DNA of 64,000 nucleotides from Nonomuraea sp. SYSU D8015 (GTDB taxonomy: Bacteria > Actinomycetota > Actinomycetes > Streptosporangiales > Streptosporangiaceae). The translations under genes were made by a program, and so were the position numbers. The notes beneath the pieces were generated by a model. It made no database searches. It worked only from the letters and a program-made list of their open reading frames with translations, and was not told the DNA's origin. Shown here piece by piece: positions 51,960-61,196 of the stretch (the first letter of the stretch is position 1; each line of letters begins with the position of its first letter). Where the stretch lies: positions 496,001 through 560,000 of the forward strand of contig NZ_VJYI01000001.1 of the NCBI RefSeq assembly GCF_008065375.1, written 5' to 3'.

Positions 51960-53135
51960 TCAGCAGCCCCGGTCGTGCTCCTCGTGGACCCTGCGCAGCA
52001 GGGCCATCAGCTTCTCCTCCTCGCGGATCCGCCGGCGGTATTTCTCCGGCAGCCTCCGGAGCTCCTGCTCCGCCGCGCACACCTTCCCGAACAGCTCCTC
52101 GCGCAGCTCCGGGTCGTGCTCGACCTCGAGGTACTCCTGGGCGTGCCGGCGCGCGGCCGACACGTAGTTCTGCGCCCTGCCCTTCGCGCTGGTCAGCGAG
52201 GCGATCACGGTCACCACCAGCACGCCGACGATGACCGACAGGGACAGGCCCGTGCTGATCTCGGTGACCGGCACGGGCTCGCCGTCGTTGATGAACGGCA
52301 CGTTGTTCTCGTGCAGCGCGTGCAGGACCAGCTTGACCCCGATGAAGCCGAGGATGACGGCCAGGCCGTAGGCCAGGTAGATCAGCCGGTCGAGCAGGTC
52401 GTCGATGAGGAAGTACAGCTGCCGCAGGCCCAGCAGGGAGAAGGCGGTCGCGGTGAAGACCAGGTAGACGTTCTGGGTGAGGCCGAAGATGGCCGGGATC
52501 GAGTCGAGGGCGAACATGATGTCGGTCCCGCCGATGGCGACCATGACGAGCAGCATCGGCGTCATGACCCGCTTGCCGTCCTGGACGGTGAAGAGCTTGT
52601 CGCCGTCGTAGGTGTCGGTGGCCGGCAGGAGCCGGCGGGCCAGGCGGACCATGATGTTGTCCGGCTCGTGGCTCTCCTCGCTCTCGGGCTTGATCAGGTG
52701 GCCCGCGGTGATCAGCAGGATGAGGCCGAACACGTAGAACACCCAGGCGAAGGAGTTGATCAGCGCCGCGCCGAGCGCGATGAACCCGCTCCTGGCCAGC
52801 AGCGCGAAGACGATCCCGAACAGCAGCGCCTTCTGCTGGTCGGCCCGCGGCACCTTGAAGCTCGACATGATGACGAGGAACACGAAGAGGTTGTCGACCG
52901 ACAGCGCCTTCTCCGTGAGGTAGCCGGCGAAATACTCCGTCCCCGGATCGGGACCGCCGAAGATCCACACGCCGGCGCCGAACACCAGGGCGATGCCGAC
53001 GTACAGGGCCGACCACACCGACGCCTCGCGCAGCGTGGGGGCGTGCGCCCGGCGTACGTGGAACACGAAGTCGAACAGCAGCAGGGCGACGATCCCGATG
53101 ATCGTCACCCACCACACCAGCGGGGGAACCTCCAT
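51960..53135 (-). CDS. TerC-family membrane protein
   Basis: 391 residues from the ATG at 53135, which overlaps the stop of the upstream gene (ATGA). About nine membrane helices. The TerC signatures are EKALSVDNLFVFLVIMSSF and GGTDIMFALDSIPAIFG, each with the membrane Asp residues. A cytoplasmic helical tail of about 60 residues follows (AAEQELRRLPEKYRRRI). Family members are linked to tellurite resistance and manganese export during membrane protein metalation. It is translationally coupled to the hemerythrin fusion. Confidence 0.9.
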   Translation of the reverse strand: MEVPPLVWWVTIIGIVALLLFDFVFHVRRAHAPTLREASVWSALYVGIALVFGAGVWIFGGPDPGTEYFAGYLTEKALSVDNLFVFLVIMSSFKVPRADQQKALLFGIVFALLARSGFIALGAALINSFAWVFYVFGLILLITAGHLIKPESEESHEPDNIMVRLARRLLPATDTYDGDKLFTVQDGKRVMTPMLLVMVAIGGTDIMFALDSIPAIFGLTQNVYLVFTATAFSLLGLRQLYFLIDDLLDRLIYLAYGLAVILGFIGVKLVLHALHENNVPFINDGEPVPVTEISTGLSLSVIVGVLVVTVIASLTSAKGRAQNYVSAARRHAQEYLEVEHDPELREELFGKVCAAEQELRRLPEKYRRRIREEEKLMALLRRVHEEHDRGC

Positions 53136-54583
53136 CACGCACGCACCCCGAGCCGCCCGATCGGCTCCATCAGTTCTTCCTCCTCATAGGCGAAGTGGGA
53201 CGACAGCGCGGCCGCCAGCCGGTCCGCCCGAGCCCTCACCAGGCCGAGCCTGGCCGGGTTGCGCAGCAACTGCACGCACGCCTCGTCGAGGCGGGCCAGC
53301 AGCTCGGCGATCACCTCGTGCTCCTGCTCCAGCTTCTTGATCACCGGTGCCAGCGTGGACTCGGCCTCCAGGACCGCCGGGAACGTGGTCTCGTCCTCGA
53401 TCGTATGGTGCACGGTCAGCAACCTGCGGAACGTCGCGCAGTACGTGCCGAGCGTCCAGTGGTTCTGCCGCGTGGACAACCCGTCGATCGTCTCCTGCGG
53501 CTCGGCGACCTGCTCGATCGCGTCCTGGACCTGCCGCATCTCCTGCCGGTAACCGTCGTGCACCTCGACCAGGCGGCGGCCCAGCCGCCGCTGCTCCGGC
53601 GTGAGCGCGGCCGGGTCGTGCTTGGGCGCGCGCGGCCGGGCCGCCTCGTCCAGGTCGGTGAGGACGACCGGCCGCTCGGCCGGCTCCGGCTCCGGCACCG
53701 GCCGCCCCCGCTCCTTGGCCACGGCCTCGCGCACGGCCGGCGCCACTTCTTCGGCGAACGTCCGCAGGTCCCGCTCCGCCTCCAGCCCCGGCGCCAGCAC
53801 GAACCCCGTCATGCCGACGCCGAGCGCGAGCTCCGTGAGCTGCTCGGCCCACAGCGCCGAGGGCCCGTCGAGGAACCCGGGCCCGGGCAGCGGCGCGAAC
53901 GTGCCCCCGATGTTGTAGACCTTGCGGATCTCCGCCGGGTCGCGCCCGGCGTCCTCGGCCGCCGCGTCGAGCACCTTGGCCTGCGCGGCCACCTTCTCGG
54001 GAGGGCTGTAGAAGGACGAGCACAGCCACCCGTCGCCCATCCGCCCCGTCAGCTCCAGCATCCTGCGTTTGATCGCCCCGATCCAGATGCCGATCGGATG
54101 CGCGGGGAACGGCCCGGGCCGCGTCCCGCCGAGCCGGTAGTGGTTGCCCTCGAACACGACGGGTTCGCCCGGCGTCCACAGCGCCCGCAGCACCGTGACG
54201 GCCTCGGCCAGTGCCTCGATCGACTCGGCCGGGGACAGCCGGCGCCCGCCCATCGCCGCGATGGCGTCCCAGAACGCGCCCGCCCCCAGGCCAAGCTCCA
54301 CGCGCCCGTCGCTGAGCAGGTCGAGCGAGGCGGCGGCCCTGGCCAGCACGGCGGGCGGCCGCAGCGGCAGGTTGGCCACGTCGGGGACCAGCCGGATCCG
54401 CTCCGTACGCCCCGCGATCGCGGACAGCAGCGTCCAGGTGTCCAGGAATCCCGCCTGATAGGGATGGTCCTGGATGCCGATCAGGTCGAGACCGAGCCGG
54501 TCGGCCAAGGTGACCTGGCGCAAGAGCCGGTCACGCCCCTCGGCCTCGGGTGACAGGAACGCGCCGAACCACAGATCGTGCAT
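53135..54583 (-). CDS. Luciferase-like (LLM) oxidoreductase fused to a hemerythrin domain
   Basis: 482 residues from the ATG at 54583, preceded by GGGGGA. Residues 1-310 form an LLM flavin- or F420-dependent oxidoreductase: GLDLIGIQDHPYQAGFLDTW, GRVELGLGAGAFWD, GDGWLCSSFYSPPEKV. After a Pro/Glu linker (about 320-345), residues 360-480 form a hemerythrin: VHHTIEDETTFPAVL, LEQEHEVIAELLARL, and SSHFAYEEEELMEPI carry the His/Glu iron ligands. A redox enzyme is thus joined to a di-iron O2/NO-sensing module. Its stop overlaps the TerC start. Confidence 0.88.
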   Translation of the reverse strand: MHDLWFGAFLSPEAEGRDRLLRQVTLADRLGLDLIGIQDHPYQAGFLDTWTLLSAIAGRTERIRLVPDVANLPLRPPAVLARAAASLDLLSDGRVELGLGAGAFWDAIAAMGGRRLSPAESIEALAEAVTVLRALWTPGEPVVFEGNHYRLGGTRPGPFPAHPIGIWIGAIKRRMLELTGRMGDGWLCSSFYSPPEKVAAQAKVLDAAAEDAGRDPAEIRKVYNIGGTFAPLPGPGFLDGPSALWAEQLTELALGVGMTGFVLAPGLEAERDLRTFAEEVAPAVREAVAKERGRPVPEPEPAERPVVLTDLDEAARPRAPKHDPAALTPEQRRLGRRLVEVHDGYRQEMRQVQDAIEQVAEPQETIDGLSTRQNHWTLGTYCATFRRLLTVHHTIEDETTFPAVLEAESTLAPVIKKLEQEHEVIAELLARLDEACVQLLRNPARLGLVRARADRLAAALSSHFAYEEEELMEPIGRLGVRA

Positions 54584-54654
54584 GACTAATCCCCCTGAGT
54601 AAATGGTCGCATGGCCGGGCGAACCCGATATGTCTGACCCGCGTCTCAAGGGAT

Positions 54655-55128
54655 ATGCATCGGCTCGCATGGCTCGCCGTCGCGGGCGCCCTGATCACCG
54701 GATGCTCGCCGGACGCGCCGTGCACGCTCATCGGCACCCCCGTCGGGGTATCGGTGAACGTCAAGGGTCCGCCGGCGGGCCGGGCGGCCGCCACGTCGAT
54801 GGAGGTGTGCTGGGACGGAGCCTGCAAGACGGCGCGCGCCGAGCTGATGCCGTCCACGCGCCCGGGGAAGGAGACCTGCTCGGGCGACACCTGCTCGATG
54901 AGCGCGGTCCCGGACGGCGGCAAGCACGCCTTCGGCGACGTGCCCGGGCTGCCCGACCGGCCGGTGCGGGTGCGACTGACGCTGCTGGACGCCGAAGGGG
55001 AACCGGTGCTGGAGCGCACGCTCGACGTCACCCCGCGCCTGCGTTACCCCAACGGCCCCGAGTGCGGGGCGGGCGGCCCGCAAGCCGTGCTGACCGTCGA
55101 AGGCGACGGCGTGGTCCGCGAAGGGTGA
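54655..55128 (+). CDS. Small lipoprotein
   Basis: 157 residues. The signal peptide ends in the lipobox LITGC near residue 17. The mature part has five further Cys residues and a beta-rich look (VSVNVKGPPAGR, VRVRLTLLDAEGEPVLERTL), suggesting a compact disulfide-linked domain. No family recognised. The start has AAGGGA just upstream. Divergent from the LLM-hemerythrin gene. Confidence 0.7.
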   Translation: MHRLAWLAVAGALITGCSPDAPCTLIGTPVGVSVNVKGPPAGRAAATSMEVCWDGACKTARAELMPSTRPGKETCSGDTCSMSAVPDGGKHAFGDVPGLPDRPVRVRLTLLDAEGEPVLERTLDVTPRLRYPNGPECGAGGPQAVLTVEGDGVVREG

Positions 55129-55254
55129 TGCGGACCACATGCGTTCGTCTTGGTAAAGACTTCCGATTAACACGGCGTTCACATGTGGGCAAAAAGCGGG
55201 AAACGGCTGTCCATAAGACTCGGCGTGGCTGTGAAACACCCTGAAAGGACCGCC

Positions 55255-56274
55255 GTGAGCTACAAGGCTGAGTACATCTGGATCGACGGCACCGAGCCGA
55301 CGGCCCTGCTGCGCTCGAAGACCAAGATCCTGGCCGACGGGGTCGAGCCGCCGGTCTGGGGCTTCGACGGCTCCAGCACCAACCAGGCCGAGGGCCACTC
55401 GTCGGACCGCGTGCTCCGCCCGGTGTTCACCTGCCCGGACCCGATTCGCGGCGGTGACAACGTGCTGGTGCTCTGCGAGGTCGAGGAGATCAACGGCGAC
55501 CCGCACTCCAGCAACACCCGCGCCCTGCTCCGCCCGATCGCCGAGCAGTACGCCGAGCAGGACTCCTGGTTCGGCATCGAGCAGGAGTACACCTTCTTCA
55601 AGGGCAGCCGCCCGCTCGGCTTCCCCGAGGGCGGCTTCCCCGCCCCGCAGGGCCCGTACTACTGCGGTGTCGGCGCCGACGCCATCTTCGGCCGCGAGAT
55701 CGTCGAGCTCCACCTCGACCGTTGCCTCGCCGCCGGCCTCAAGATCTCCGGCATCAACGCCGAGGTCATGCCCGGCCAGTGGGAGTTCCAGGTCGGCCCG
55801 GCGGGCCCGCTCGAGGTCGCCGACCACCTGTGGGTCGCCCGCTACCTGCTCTACCGCACCGCCGAGGAGTTCGGCGTCGAGGCCACCCTCGACCCCAAGC
55901 CCGCCCGCGGCGACTGGAACGGCGCCGGCGCGCACACCAACTTCTCGACCAAGGCGATGCGCGAGGGCTACGACGCCATCATCGCCGCCTGCGAGGCGCT
56001 CGGCGAGGGCGACAAGCCGATGGAGCACATCACCCAGTACGGCTCCGGCGTCGAGGCCCGCCTGACCGGCGCCCACGAGACCGCCCCGTGGAACGTCTAC
56101 AGCTACGGCGTGTCCCACCGCGGCGCGTCCGTGCGCATCCCGTGGCAGGTCGAGGTGGAGAAGAAGGGCTACATCGAGGACCGTCGCCCGAACGCCAACA
56201 TGGACCCGTACGTCGTCACCCGCCTGCTGGTGAACACCGTCTGCGCGGCCCTGGAGAAGAAGGACCTCGTCTGA
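55255..56274 (+). CDS. glnII: Glutamine synthetase, type II (GlnII)
   Basis: 339 residues from a GTG with AAAGGA five bases upstream. The short length and the motifs YIWIDGTEPTALLRSKTK, WGFDGSSTNQAEGHSSD, PGQWEFQVGP and GAGAHTNFST are those of eukaryote-type GSII. It makes glutamine from glutamate, ammonia and ATP in the cytoplasm. Actinomycetes usually have this in addition to GlnA (GSI). The gene stands alone with about 125 bp of leader. I looked for a GlnR box there and found no convincing one. Confidence 0.95.
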   Translation: MSYKAEYIWIDGTEPTALLRSKTKILADGVEPPVWGFDGSSTNQAEGHSSDRVLRPVFTCPDPIRGGDNVLVLCEVEEINGDPHSSNTRALLRPIAEQYAEQDSWFGIEQEYTFFKGSRPLGFPEGGFPAPQGPYYCGVGADAIFGREIVELHLDRCLAAGLKISGINAEVMPGQWEFQVGPAGPLEVADHLWVARYLLYRTAEEFGVEATLDPKPARGDWNGAGAHTNFSTKAMREGYDAIIAACEALGEGDKPMEHITQYGSGVEARLTGAHETAPWNVYSYGVSHRGASVRIPWQVEVEKKGYIEDRRPNANMDPYVVTRLLVNTVCAALEKKDLV

Positions 56275-56302
56275 CCGCTCTCCCTCCCGCGGCTGACATG
56301 AA

Positions 56303-56340
56303 GGAAGGGCGCCACCCGGCTCACGGGCGGCGCCCTTTCC
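56303..56340. terminator. Bidirectional terminator between glnII and aldehyde dehydrogenase
   Basis: A long GC stem (GGGCGCC with GGCGCCC, extended through AAGG/CCTTT, plus an inner CCCG/CGGG) ending in TTTCCTCTT. It lies between the two convergent genes and can serve both. Confidence 0.75.
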
Positions 56341-56347
56341 TCTTGCG

Positions 56348-57898
56348 CTAGGGGAGGCGGAAGTCCAGATCGGGGACGATCTCCGCGACGTCCATCTGCG
56401 CCTTCTGCAGGCGGCCCGAGTGGTCCCAGTTCATCGCCTGCCAGCGGGTGAACTGGTCGAGCACCCACATGCCCGACTGGCGGCTGCCGTTGCCCGACTT
56501 GCCGTTGCCGCCGAACGGGAGGTGCGCCTCCGCGCCCGACGTGGAGTTGTTGACGCTCACCATGCCGGCCGAGATGCCCTCGCGGAAGCGGAAGGCGTGC
56601 TTCGGGTTCGTGGTGTAGATCGAGCTCGACAGGCCGTAGCCGGGCAGGTTGGCGAGCTCGATGGCCTCGTCGAGGGTATGGAACGTGGTCACGCCCACGA
56701 TCGGGCCGAACGTCTCCTCCATGAACAGCCGGTCGCCGGGCTTGACGCCGTCCACGACCACCGGGTGGTAGTAGAGGCCCCCGCCGTTGATGCTGTCGCC
56801 GTCGAAGTCGCCGCGCGGATTGTCCTTCGTGATCTTCCCGATGGTTCCCGACACCACCGTGTGGTGGGGCTGTATCCAGGTGAGGTATTCCTCGTACCGG
56901 TCGGCGAACTTCTGGTCGAGCAGCGGGCCGGCCAGCACGTCCTGCGTGGGGTCGCCGATCCTGGCCGCGGCCAGCGCCCGCGTGAACCGCTCGACGAAGG
57001 CGTCGTGGACGTCCTCGTGGACGATGACCGTGCCGAGGCTGGTGCAGCGCTGGCCGGCGGTGCCGAAGCCGGAGAACAACGCGCCCTCGGCGGCGAGGTC
57101 CAGGTCGGCGTCCGGCATGATCACCATCGGGTTCTTGCCGCCCAGCTCCAGGCAGGCCGACTGCAGGTGCCGCCCGGTCAGCTCGCCGATCTTCCTGCCG
57201 ACCGCGCTGGAGCCGGTGAAGCCGACCTTGTGCACGGTGCCCTCCTCCAGCGCCAGCTCCAGGCCGCGGAAGGTCTCGGCGCCGTCGGCGAAGACGACAT
57301 TGAGCACGCCGTCCGGCAGCCCCGCCGCCGTGAACAGCTGGAACATGGCGTGCGCGGAGGCGGCGGCGTACTCGGCGGGCTTCCAGACGACCGCGTTGCC
57401 GCACAGCAGGGCCGGTACGAGGTACCACGCCGGCACGGCGACCGGGAAGTTCCCCGCCGTGACGACCGCCGCGACCCCGACCGGGTTCCGGAACGTGAAC
57501 AGGTTCTTGTCCGGCATCTCCGACGGCACCGTCTGCCCGTACAGCCGGCGGCCCTCGCCGAGGAAGAAGTCGCACGTGTCGACGATTTCCCGCACCTCGC
57601 CCAGGGACTCGGCGTACGGCTTGCCGATCTCCTCGGTCACCAGGCGGGCCAGCCGCTCGGTGTTGGCCTCGACCAGCCGCCCGATCGAGGCGATCACCCG
57701 GCCGCGCACCGGCGCGGGCACCCTGGCCCACTCGCGCTGGGCGTCCTTGGCGGTGCGGCAGGCGGCGGCGAAAGCGCCCGCGTCGGCCAGGCCGACCCGG
57801 GCGACCACCTCGCCCGGCCGGGCGGGGTTGGTCGAGTCATATGTGGTCGTGGCGGCGGCTTCCTTGCCCCCCACGATGGAAACGATCTGACGGCTCAC
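56348..57898 (-). CDS. Aldehyde dehydrogenase (succinic-semialdehyde-type)
   Basis: 516 residues from a GTG at 57898, with AGGAGGG five bases upstream (57913 ATG lacks a site). Motifs: NPVGVAAVVTAGNFPVAVP, GFTGSSAVGRKIGEL, catalytic Glu in LELGGKNP near 280, catalytic Cys in GFGTAGQRCTSLG near 312, and EETFGPIVGV near 410. It oxidises an aldehyde with NAD(P)+; the substrate is not settled. It has its own promoter. Confidence 0.9.
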   Translation of the reverse strand: MSRQIVSIVGGKEAAATTTYDSTNPARPGEVVARVGLADAGAFAAACRTAKDAQREWARVPAPVRGRVIASIGRLVEANTERLARLVTEEIGKPYAESLGEVREIVDTCDFFLGEGRRLYGQTVPSEMPDKNLFTFRNPVGVAAVVTAGNFPVAVPAWYLVPALLCGNAVVWKPAEYAAASAHAMFQLFTAAGLPDGVLNVVFADGAETFRGLELALEEGTVHKVGFTGSSAVGRKIGELTGRHLQSACLELGGKNPMVIMPDADLDLAAEGALFSGFGTAGQRCTSLGTVIVHEDVHDAFVERFTRALAAARIGDPTQDVLAGPLLDQKFADRYEEYLTWIQPHHTVVSGTIGKITKDNPRGDFDGDSINGGGLYYHPVVVDGVKPGDRLFMEETFGPIVGVTTFHTLDEAIELANLPGYGLSSSIYTTNPKHAFRFREGISAGMVSVNNSTSGAEAHLPFGGNGKSGNGSRQSGMWVLDQFTRWQAMNWDHSGRLQKAQMDVAEIVPDLDFRLP

Positions 57899-57993
57899 CG
57901 ATGCCCTCCTCATTGATCCTCCAGACACGACGCTAACCCCATCTCCCGCATGATCGCCTCTTGGAGGCGGGCGAGCGCGGAGTCGATCACGTG

Positions 57994-58866
57994 CTAGCTC
58001 TCCGAGGCAAGTCTGCGTAGCTCCGGGCCGTACGCGGGGTCGGCGAGGGCGGCGGCGAACTGGGCCTTGAGGTAGTCGAGCGGCGAGCCCGTGTCCCACC
58101 ACGTGCCGTCGATCACCTGGCCGTACACCGGGTGGCCGGCGGCGGCGTGGCGGTGCAGGGCGTCGGTGAGGTAGATCTCGCCCTCGGGCTTCTCGTGCCA
58201 GCGGCGCGTCGCGGCCTCCAGCTCCTCGATGACTCCGGGGGTGACGACGTAGCCGCCGATCGCGGCGTACCGGGAGGGTGCCTGTTCCGGGGAAGGCTTC
58301 TCCACCAGGCCCGAGATGCGCAGCCGGCCGCCGCCGAGGTCCTCCTCGACGACGGGCACGCCGTAGCGGGAGGCGTCCTCGACGGCCATCGGCATCAGGG
58401 CCAGCACGGGCGCCCCGGTGGCCTCGTACGCGCTCTTGAGCTGCTTGGCACGCGGCACCTCGGCCACGAACACGTCGTCGGCCCACAGCACCATGAACGG
58501 CTCGTCGCCGATGACGCGGGCGGCGTTGAGCACGGGCGTGCCGTTGCCGTACGGGCCGTTCTGGTACAGGTACGTGATGTGGGCCAGCGACGACAGCTCC
58601 GCCACCGCGTCGGCCAGGTCGTCCTTGCCGGCGGCGCGCAGCTGCAGCTCCAGGTCGGCGTCGGGGGCGAAGTGCTTCTGGACGAGGTCCTTGCGCGGCG
58701 AGGTGACGATGGTGATCTCGTCGATGCCGGAGTCCACGAGCTCGCGGATGGTGTGCTCGATGACGGGCTTGTCGCCGATGGGCAGCATCTCCTTGGGCAG
58801 CGCCTTGGTCAGGGGCAGCAGCCGGGTGCCCAAGCCGGCGACCGGGATCACGGCTTTGTGGACCAT
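57994..58866 (-). CDS. galU: UTP-glucose-1-phosphate uridylyltransferase
   Basis: 290 residues. The nucleotide-binding start AVIPVAGLGTRLLPLTKALP and KEMLPIGDKPVIEHTI are typical of GalU, with LWADDVFVAE near 110 for the metal site and GLVEKPSPEQAPSRYAAIGGY in the sugar pocket. It makes UDP-glucose for wall and storage glycans. It lies 95 bp after the aldehyde dehydrogenase start on the same strand. Confidence 0.95.
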   Translation of the reverse strand: MVHKAVIPVAGLGTRLLPLTKALPKEMLPIGDKPVIEHTIRELVDSGIDEITIVTSPRKDLVQKHFAPDADLELQLRAAGKDDLADAVAELSSLAHITYLYQNGPYGNGTPVLNAARVIGDEPFMVLWADDVFVAEVPRAKQLKSAYEATGAPVLALMPMAVEDASRYGVPVVEEDLGGGRLRISGLVEKPSPEQAPSRYAAIGGYVVTPGVIEELEAATRRWHEKPEGEIYLTDALHRHAAAGHPVYGQVIDGTWWDTGSPLDYLKAQFAAALADPAYGPELRRLASES

Positions 58867-58906
58867 GCGACTCTCCTTGATCGTGGTGGAGAGTGCCGAC
58901 GTTACC

Positions 58907-59785
58907 TCAGCCGCATTCCGTGATCACCGCCTGGATCGTGTGCCGTGCGTTGGCCGCCATCGCCGGGTTGGTGTGCTGGTAGTAGGCGAGCTGGGTGAGC
59001 GCCATCGACAGCGCCCAGCCGCGGCCCCTGGCCCAGGTGTCGTCGTCCGGGTCCAGCGCGGCGCGGAAGATCTTCCTGTCGTCCGGCGGGAGCAGGTTCC
59101 ACGCGGCGATCAGGTCGCTCGCGGGGTCGCCGACGCCGGCCGTCCCGAAGTCGATCACGCCGGTGAGCCGCCCGTCCTCGACCAGGAGGTTGCCGGGCAT
59201 CAGGTCGGAATGCACCCACACGGGCGGGCCCTGCCACTCGGGCGTCCGCACGGCCGCGTCCCACACCGCGGCGGCGGCCGCCGTGTCGATCACTCCGTCC
59301 AGCTCGCCGAGCGCGTGGCGCGTCGCCCGCTCGACCCGGGCCAGCGGCCCCGCGCGGTAGGCCCGCGGCCCGCCGGGCAGGCCGGCCCGGCGGAACGCGG
59401 CCACGAACGCCGCCAGGTCCGCGGCCAGGGGCCCGGCCTCGGCGCCCGCTTCGGGATTGGCACCGGGCAGCCACCGGCACACCGTCCACGGCCAGGGGTA
59501 ACCCTCGCCGGGGACGCCGGCGCCGAGCACCTCGGGGATGGCGACTGGCAGCAGCGGAGCCAGCAGCGGCAGCCACCGCTGCTCCTTCTCCACGTCCCCG
59601 ACGCCCGACTCGATGAGGGGCAGCCGTGCGCACAGGTCGTCGCCGAGCCGGTAGACCGCGTTGACCGTGCCGGGCGAGGGGAACCGCGTGACGGGCAGGT
59701 GCGCCCACTGGGGGAACTGCGCGGCCAGCAACCGGCGCACGAGCGACTCGTCGGTGTCGACTTCGCCGGCGTGCATCTTGGCCAT
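58907..59785 (-). CDS. Aminoglycoside phosphotransferase-like kinase
   Basis: 292 residues. The kinase core is WVHSDLMPGNLLVEDG near 190 (catalytic Asp in HSDLMPGN) and IDFGTAGVGDPASDLIAAWN near 210-230, with the N-lobe RFPSPGTVNAVYRLGDDLCA. Actinomycete members of this APH/choline-kinase fold act on varied small molecules, not only aminoglycosides. The TTG/GTG starts upstream are weaker than this ATG. Confidence 0.85.
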   Translation of the reverse strand: MAKMHAGEVDTDESLVRRLLAAQFPQWAHLPVTRFPSPGTVNAVYRLGDDLCARLPLIESGVGDVEKEQRWLPLLAPLLPVAIPEVLGAGVPGEGYPWPWTVCRWLPGANPEAGAEAGPLAADLAAFVAAFRRAGLPGGPRAYRAGPLARVERATRHALGELDGVIDTAAAAAVWDAAVRTPEWQGPPVWVHSDLMPGNLLVEDGRLTGVIDFGTAGVGDPASDLIAAWNLLPPDDRKIFRAALDPDDDTWARGRGWALSMALTQLAYYQHTNPAMAANARHTIQAVITECG

Positions 59786-59833
59786 GCGTTAATCCTTTGC
59801 GTGGGCGGGGGCCGTCTGCGCAGACTGGCGCCG

Positions 59834-60235
59834 ATGAGCAACGAGATGAGCAACGACAGGAGAAAGACCTGGGAGATCCGCGTCGGCGTCTATGCCTCCG
59901 AGGAACAGGCCGAGGATCTCCAGAATCGTATCCAGCGGCTGCTGTGCCCCGACCCGTCGCATCGCCCGCCGTGCCCGATTCCGTGGTCGATCGCGGTGTC
60001 CCCGGCCGGCTCCGAGCACGACGATCTCGTGGAGCAGTATCTCCTCGAGGCCCTGCTGGAGCAGATCCACCAGGGCGTCCTGCGGCCGGGGGAGGCACTC
60101 CCGTCCCAGGCCCGCCTGGCGGACGACCACGGCGTCAGCCGCGAGCGCGTCCGCAAGGTGATCGCGAAGCTGGGTGAGGCGGGCTTGGTGGAGACGGTGC
60201 GCGGCCGCGGCACCTTCGTCAGGCAGGCTGCGTGA
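59834..60235 (+). CDS. Short GntR-type winged-helix regulator
   Basis: 133 residues. An N-terminal 60-residue part (RVGVYASEEQAEDLQNRIQR, with a Cys/Pro stretch) is followed by a GntR winged helix: LLEQIHQGVLRPGEALPSQA and RLADDHGVSRERVRKVIAKL with VRGRGTFVR. No ligand domain follows, so it may act as a small DNA-binding switch. It ends inside the 3' end of the hydrolase gene on the other strand. Confidence 0.82.
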   Translation: MSNEMSNDRRKTWEIRVGVYASEEQAEDLQNRIQRLLCPDPSHRPPCPIPWSIAVSPAGSEHDDLVEQYLLEALLEQIHQGVLRPGEALPSQARLADDHGVSRERVRKVIAKLGEAGLVETVRGRGTFVRQAA

Positions 60236-61133
60236 GGATGAGCTCGGCGATCCGGCGGGGCAGTCCGGGCGACAGCAACGCGTGGCCCATGCCGGCGATG
60301 GTCTCCAGCCGCGCGTGCGGGATGGCGGCGGCGAGCGCCTTGCCGTGCGGCAGCGGCAGCAGCGGGTCCGCGGTGCCGTGCACGATCAGCGTCGGCGCCT
60401 TGATCGAGTCCAGCGGGGCGCGCCGGTCCTCGGTCATCCTCCGCCCGGCCTTGTCGTGGTTGAGCGGCGCGTCGGGGTTCGTGGTCCGGTCGTAGGACTC
60501 CTCGACGAACCGCCGGGCGGCGTCCTCGTCGAACGGCAGCACGCCGCCGTTGAGCACCCGCCAGGTCTCCAGGCCGGCGGCGAGGCGCTCCTCGCGCGTC
60601 GCGGGCGTCATGGCCGCCGAACGGGCGAGATGCTCCAGGAAACGCGGCTCGGGCGGCGGAAGGTCGGCGGGATCGGGCTCCTGCCCGGACAGCGCCCGCG
60701 CCCACGCGGGCCCGGCGTCGGCGCCCATCGGGCTGGACATGATCACGGTCAACGCGGTCACGCGCTCCGGGCGGTGCACGGCCAGCCACTGGCCGATCGC
60801 GCCGCCCAGCGACGCGCCGACGACGTGGGCGGCGGCGACGCCGTACGCGTCGAGCACGGCGAGCGCGTCCCCGGCCAGGTCGGCGAGCGTGTACGGCTGC
60901 GCGGCGAAGTCCACGCAGCTCGATCGGCCGGTGTCGCGGTGGTCGTACCTGATGACCTGCCGCCCGCCGGACACGAGCGTCTCCACCAGCTCGTCCGGCC
61001 AGCCGATGCCCGGAGTGGAGGTGCCCATGACGAGCAGCACCACGGGGCCGGCGGGGTCACCGAATCGCTCGGTCCACAGATGCAATTCTCCGGAGAGGGC
61101 GAATTTCTCCTCGATCGCAGCCATGCCCGCCAA
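60219..61133 (-). CDS. Alpha/beta hydrolase
   Basis: 304 residues. The nucleophile elbow is VVGASLGGAIGQ (GxSxG) near residue 107, an oxyanion-type start GTSTPGIGWP near 38, acid Asp in HGTADPLLPL near 250, and His in GMGHALL near 282. It is a serine hydrolase of the haloperoxidase/esterase type with unknown substrate. ATG at 61124 is an alternative start. The start region is unusually AT-rich. Confidence 0.88.
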   Translation of the reverse strand: MAGMAAIEEKFALSGELHLWTERFGDPAGPVVLLVMGTSTPGIGWPDELVETLVSGGRQVIRYDHRDTGRSSCVDFAAQPYTLADLAGDALAVLDAYGVAAAHVVGASLGGAIGQWLAVHRPERVTALTVIMSSPMGADAGPAWARALSGQEPDPADLPPPEPRFLEHLARSAAMTPATREERLAAGLETWRVLNGGVLPFDEDAARRFVEESYDRTTNPDAPLNHDKAGRRMTEDRRAPLDSIKAPTLIVHGTADPLLPLPHGKALAAAIPHARLETIAGMGHALLSPGLPRRIAELILTQPA

Positions 61134-61196
61134 TTTAGCGTTTGACGCGCATTTCGTAAAAAGTGCGGAATTTAGTTATTTATGGTATAATAAGAT

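Noticed and set aside
55129..55254. Possible GlnR box before glnII
   Set aside because: GTAA and GAAAC pieces occur but not in the right order and spacing.
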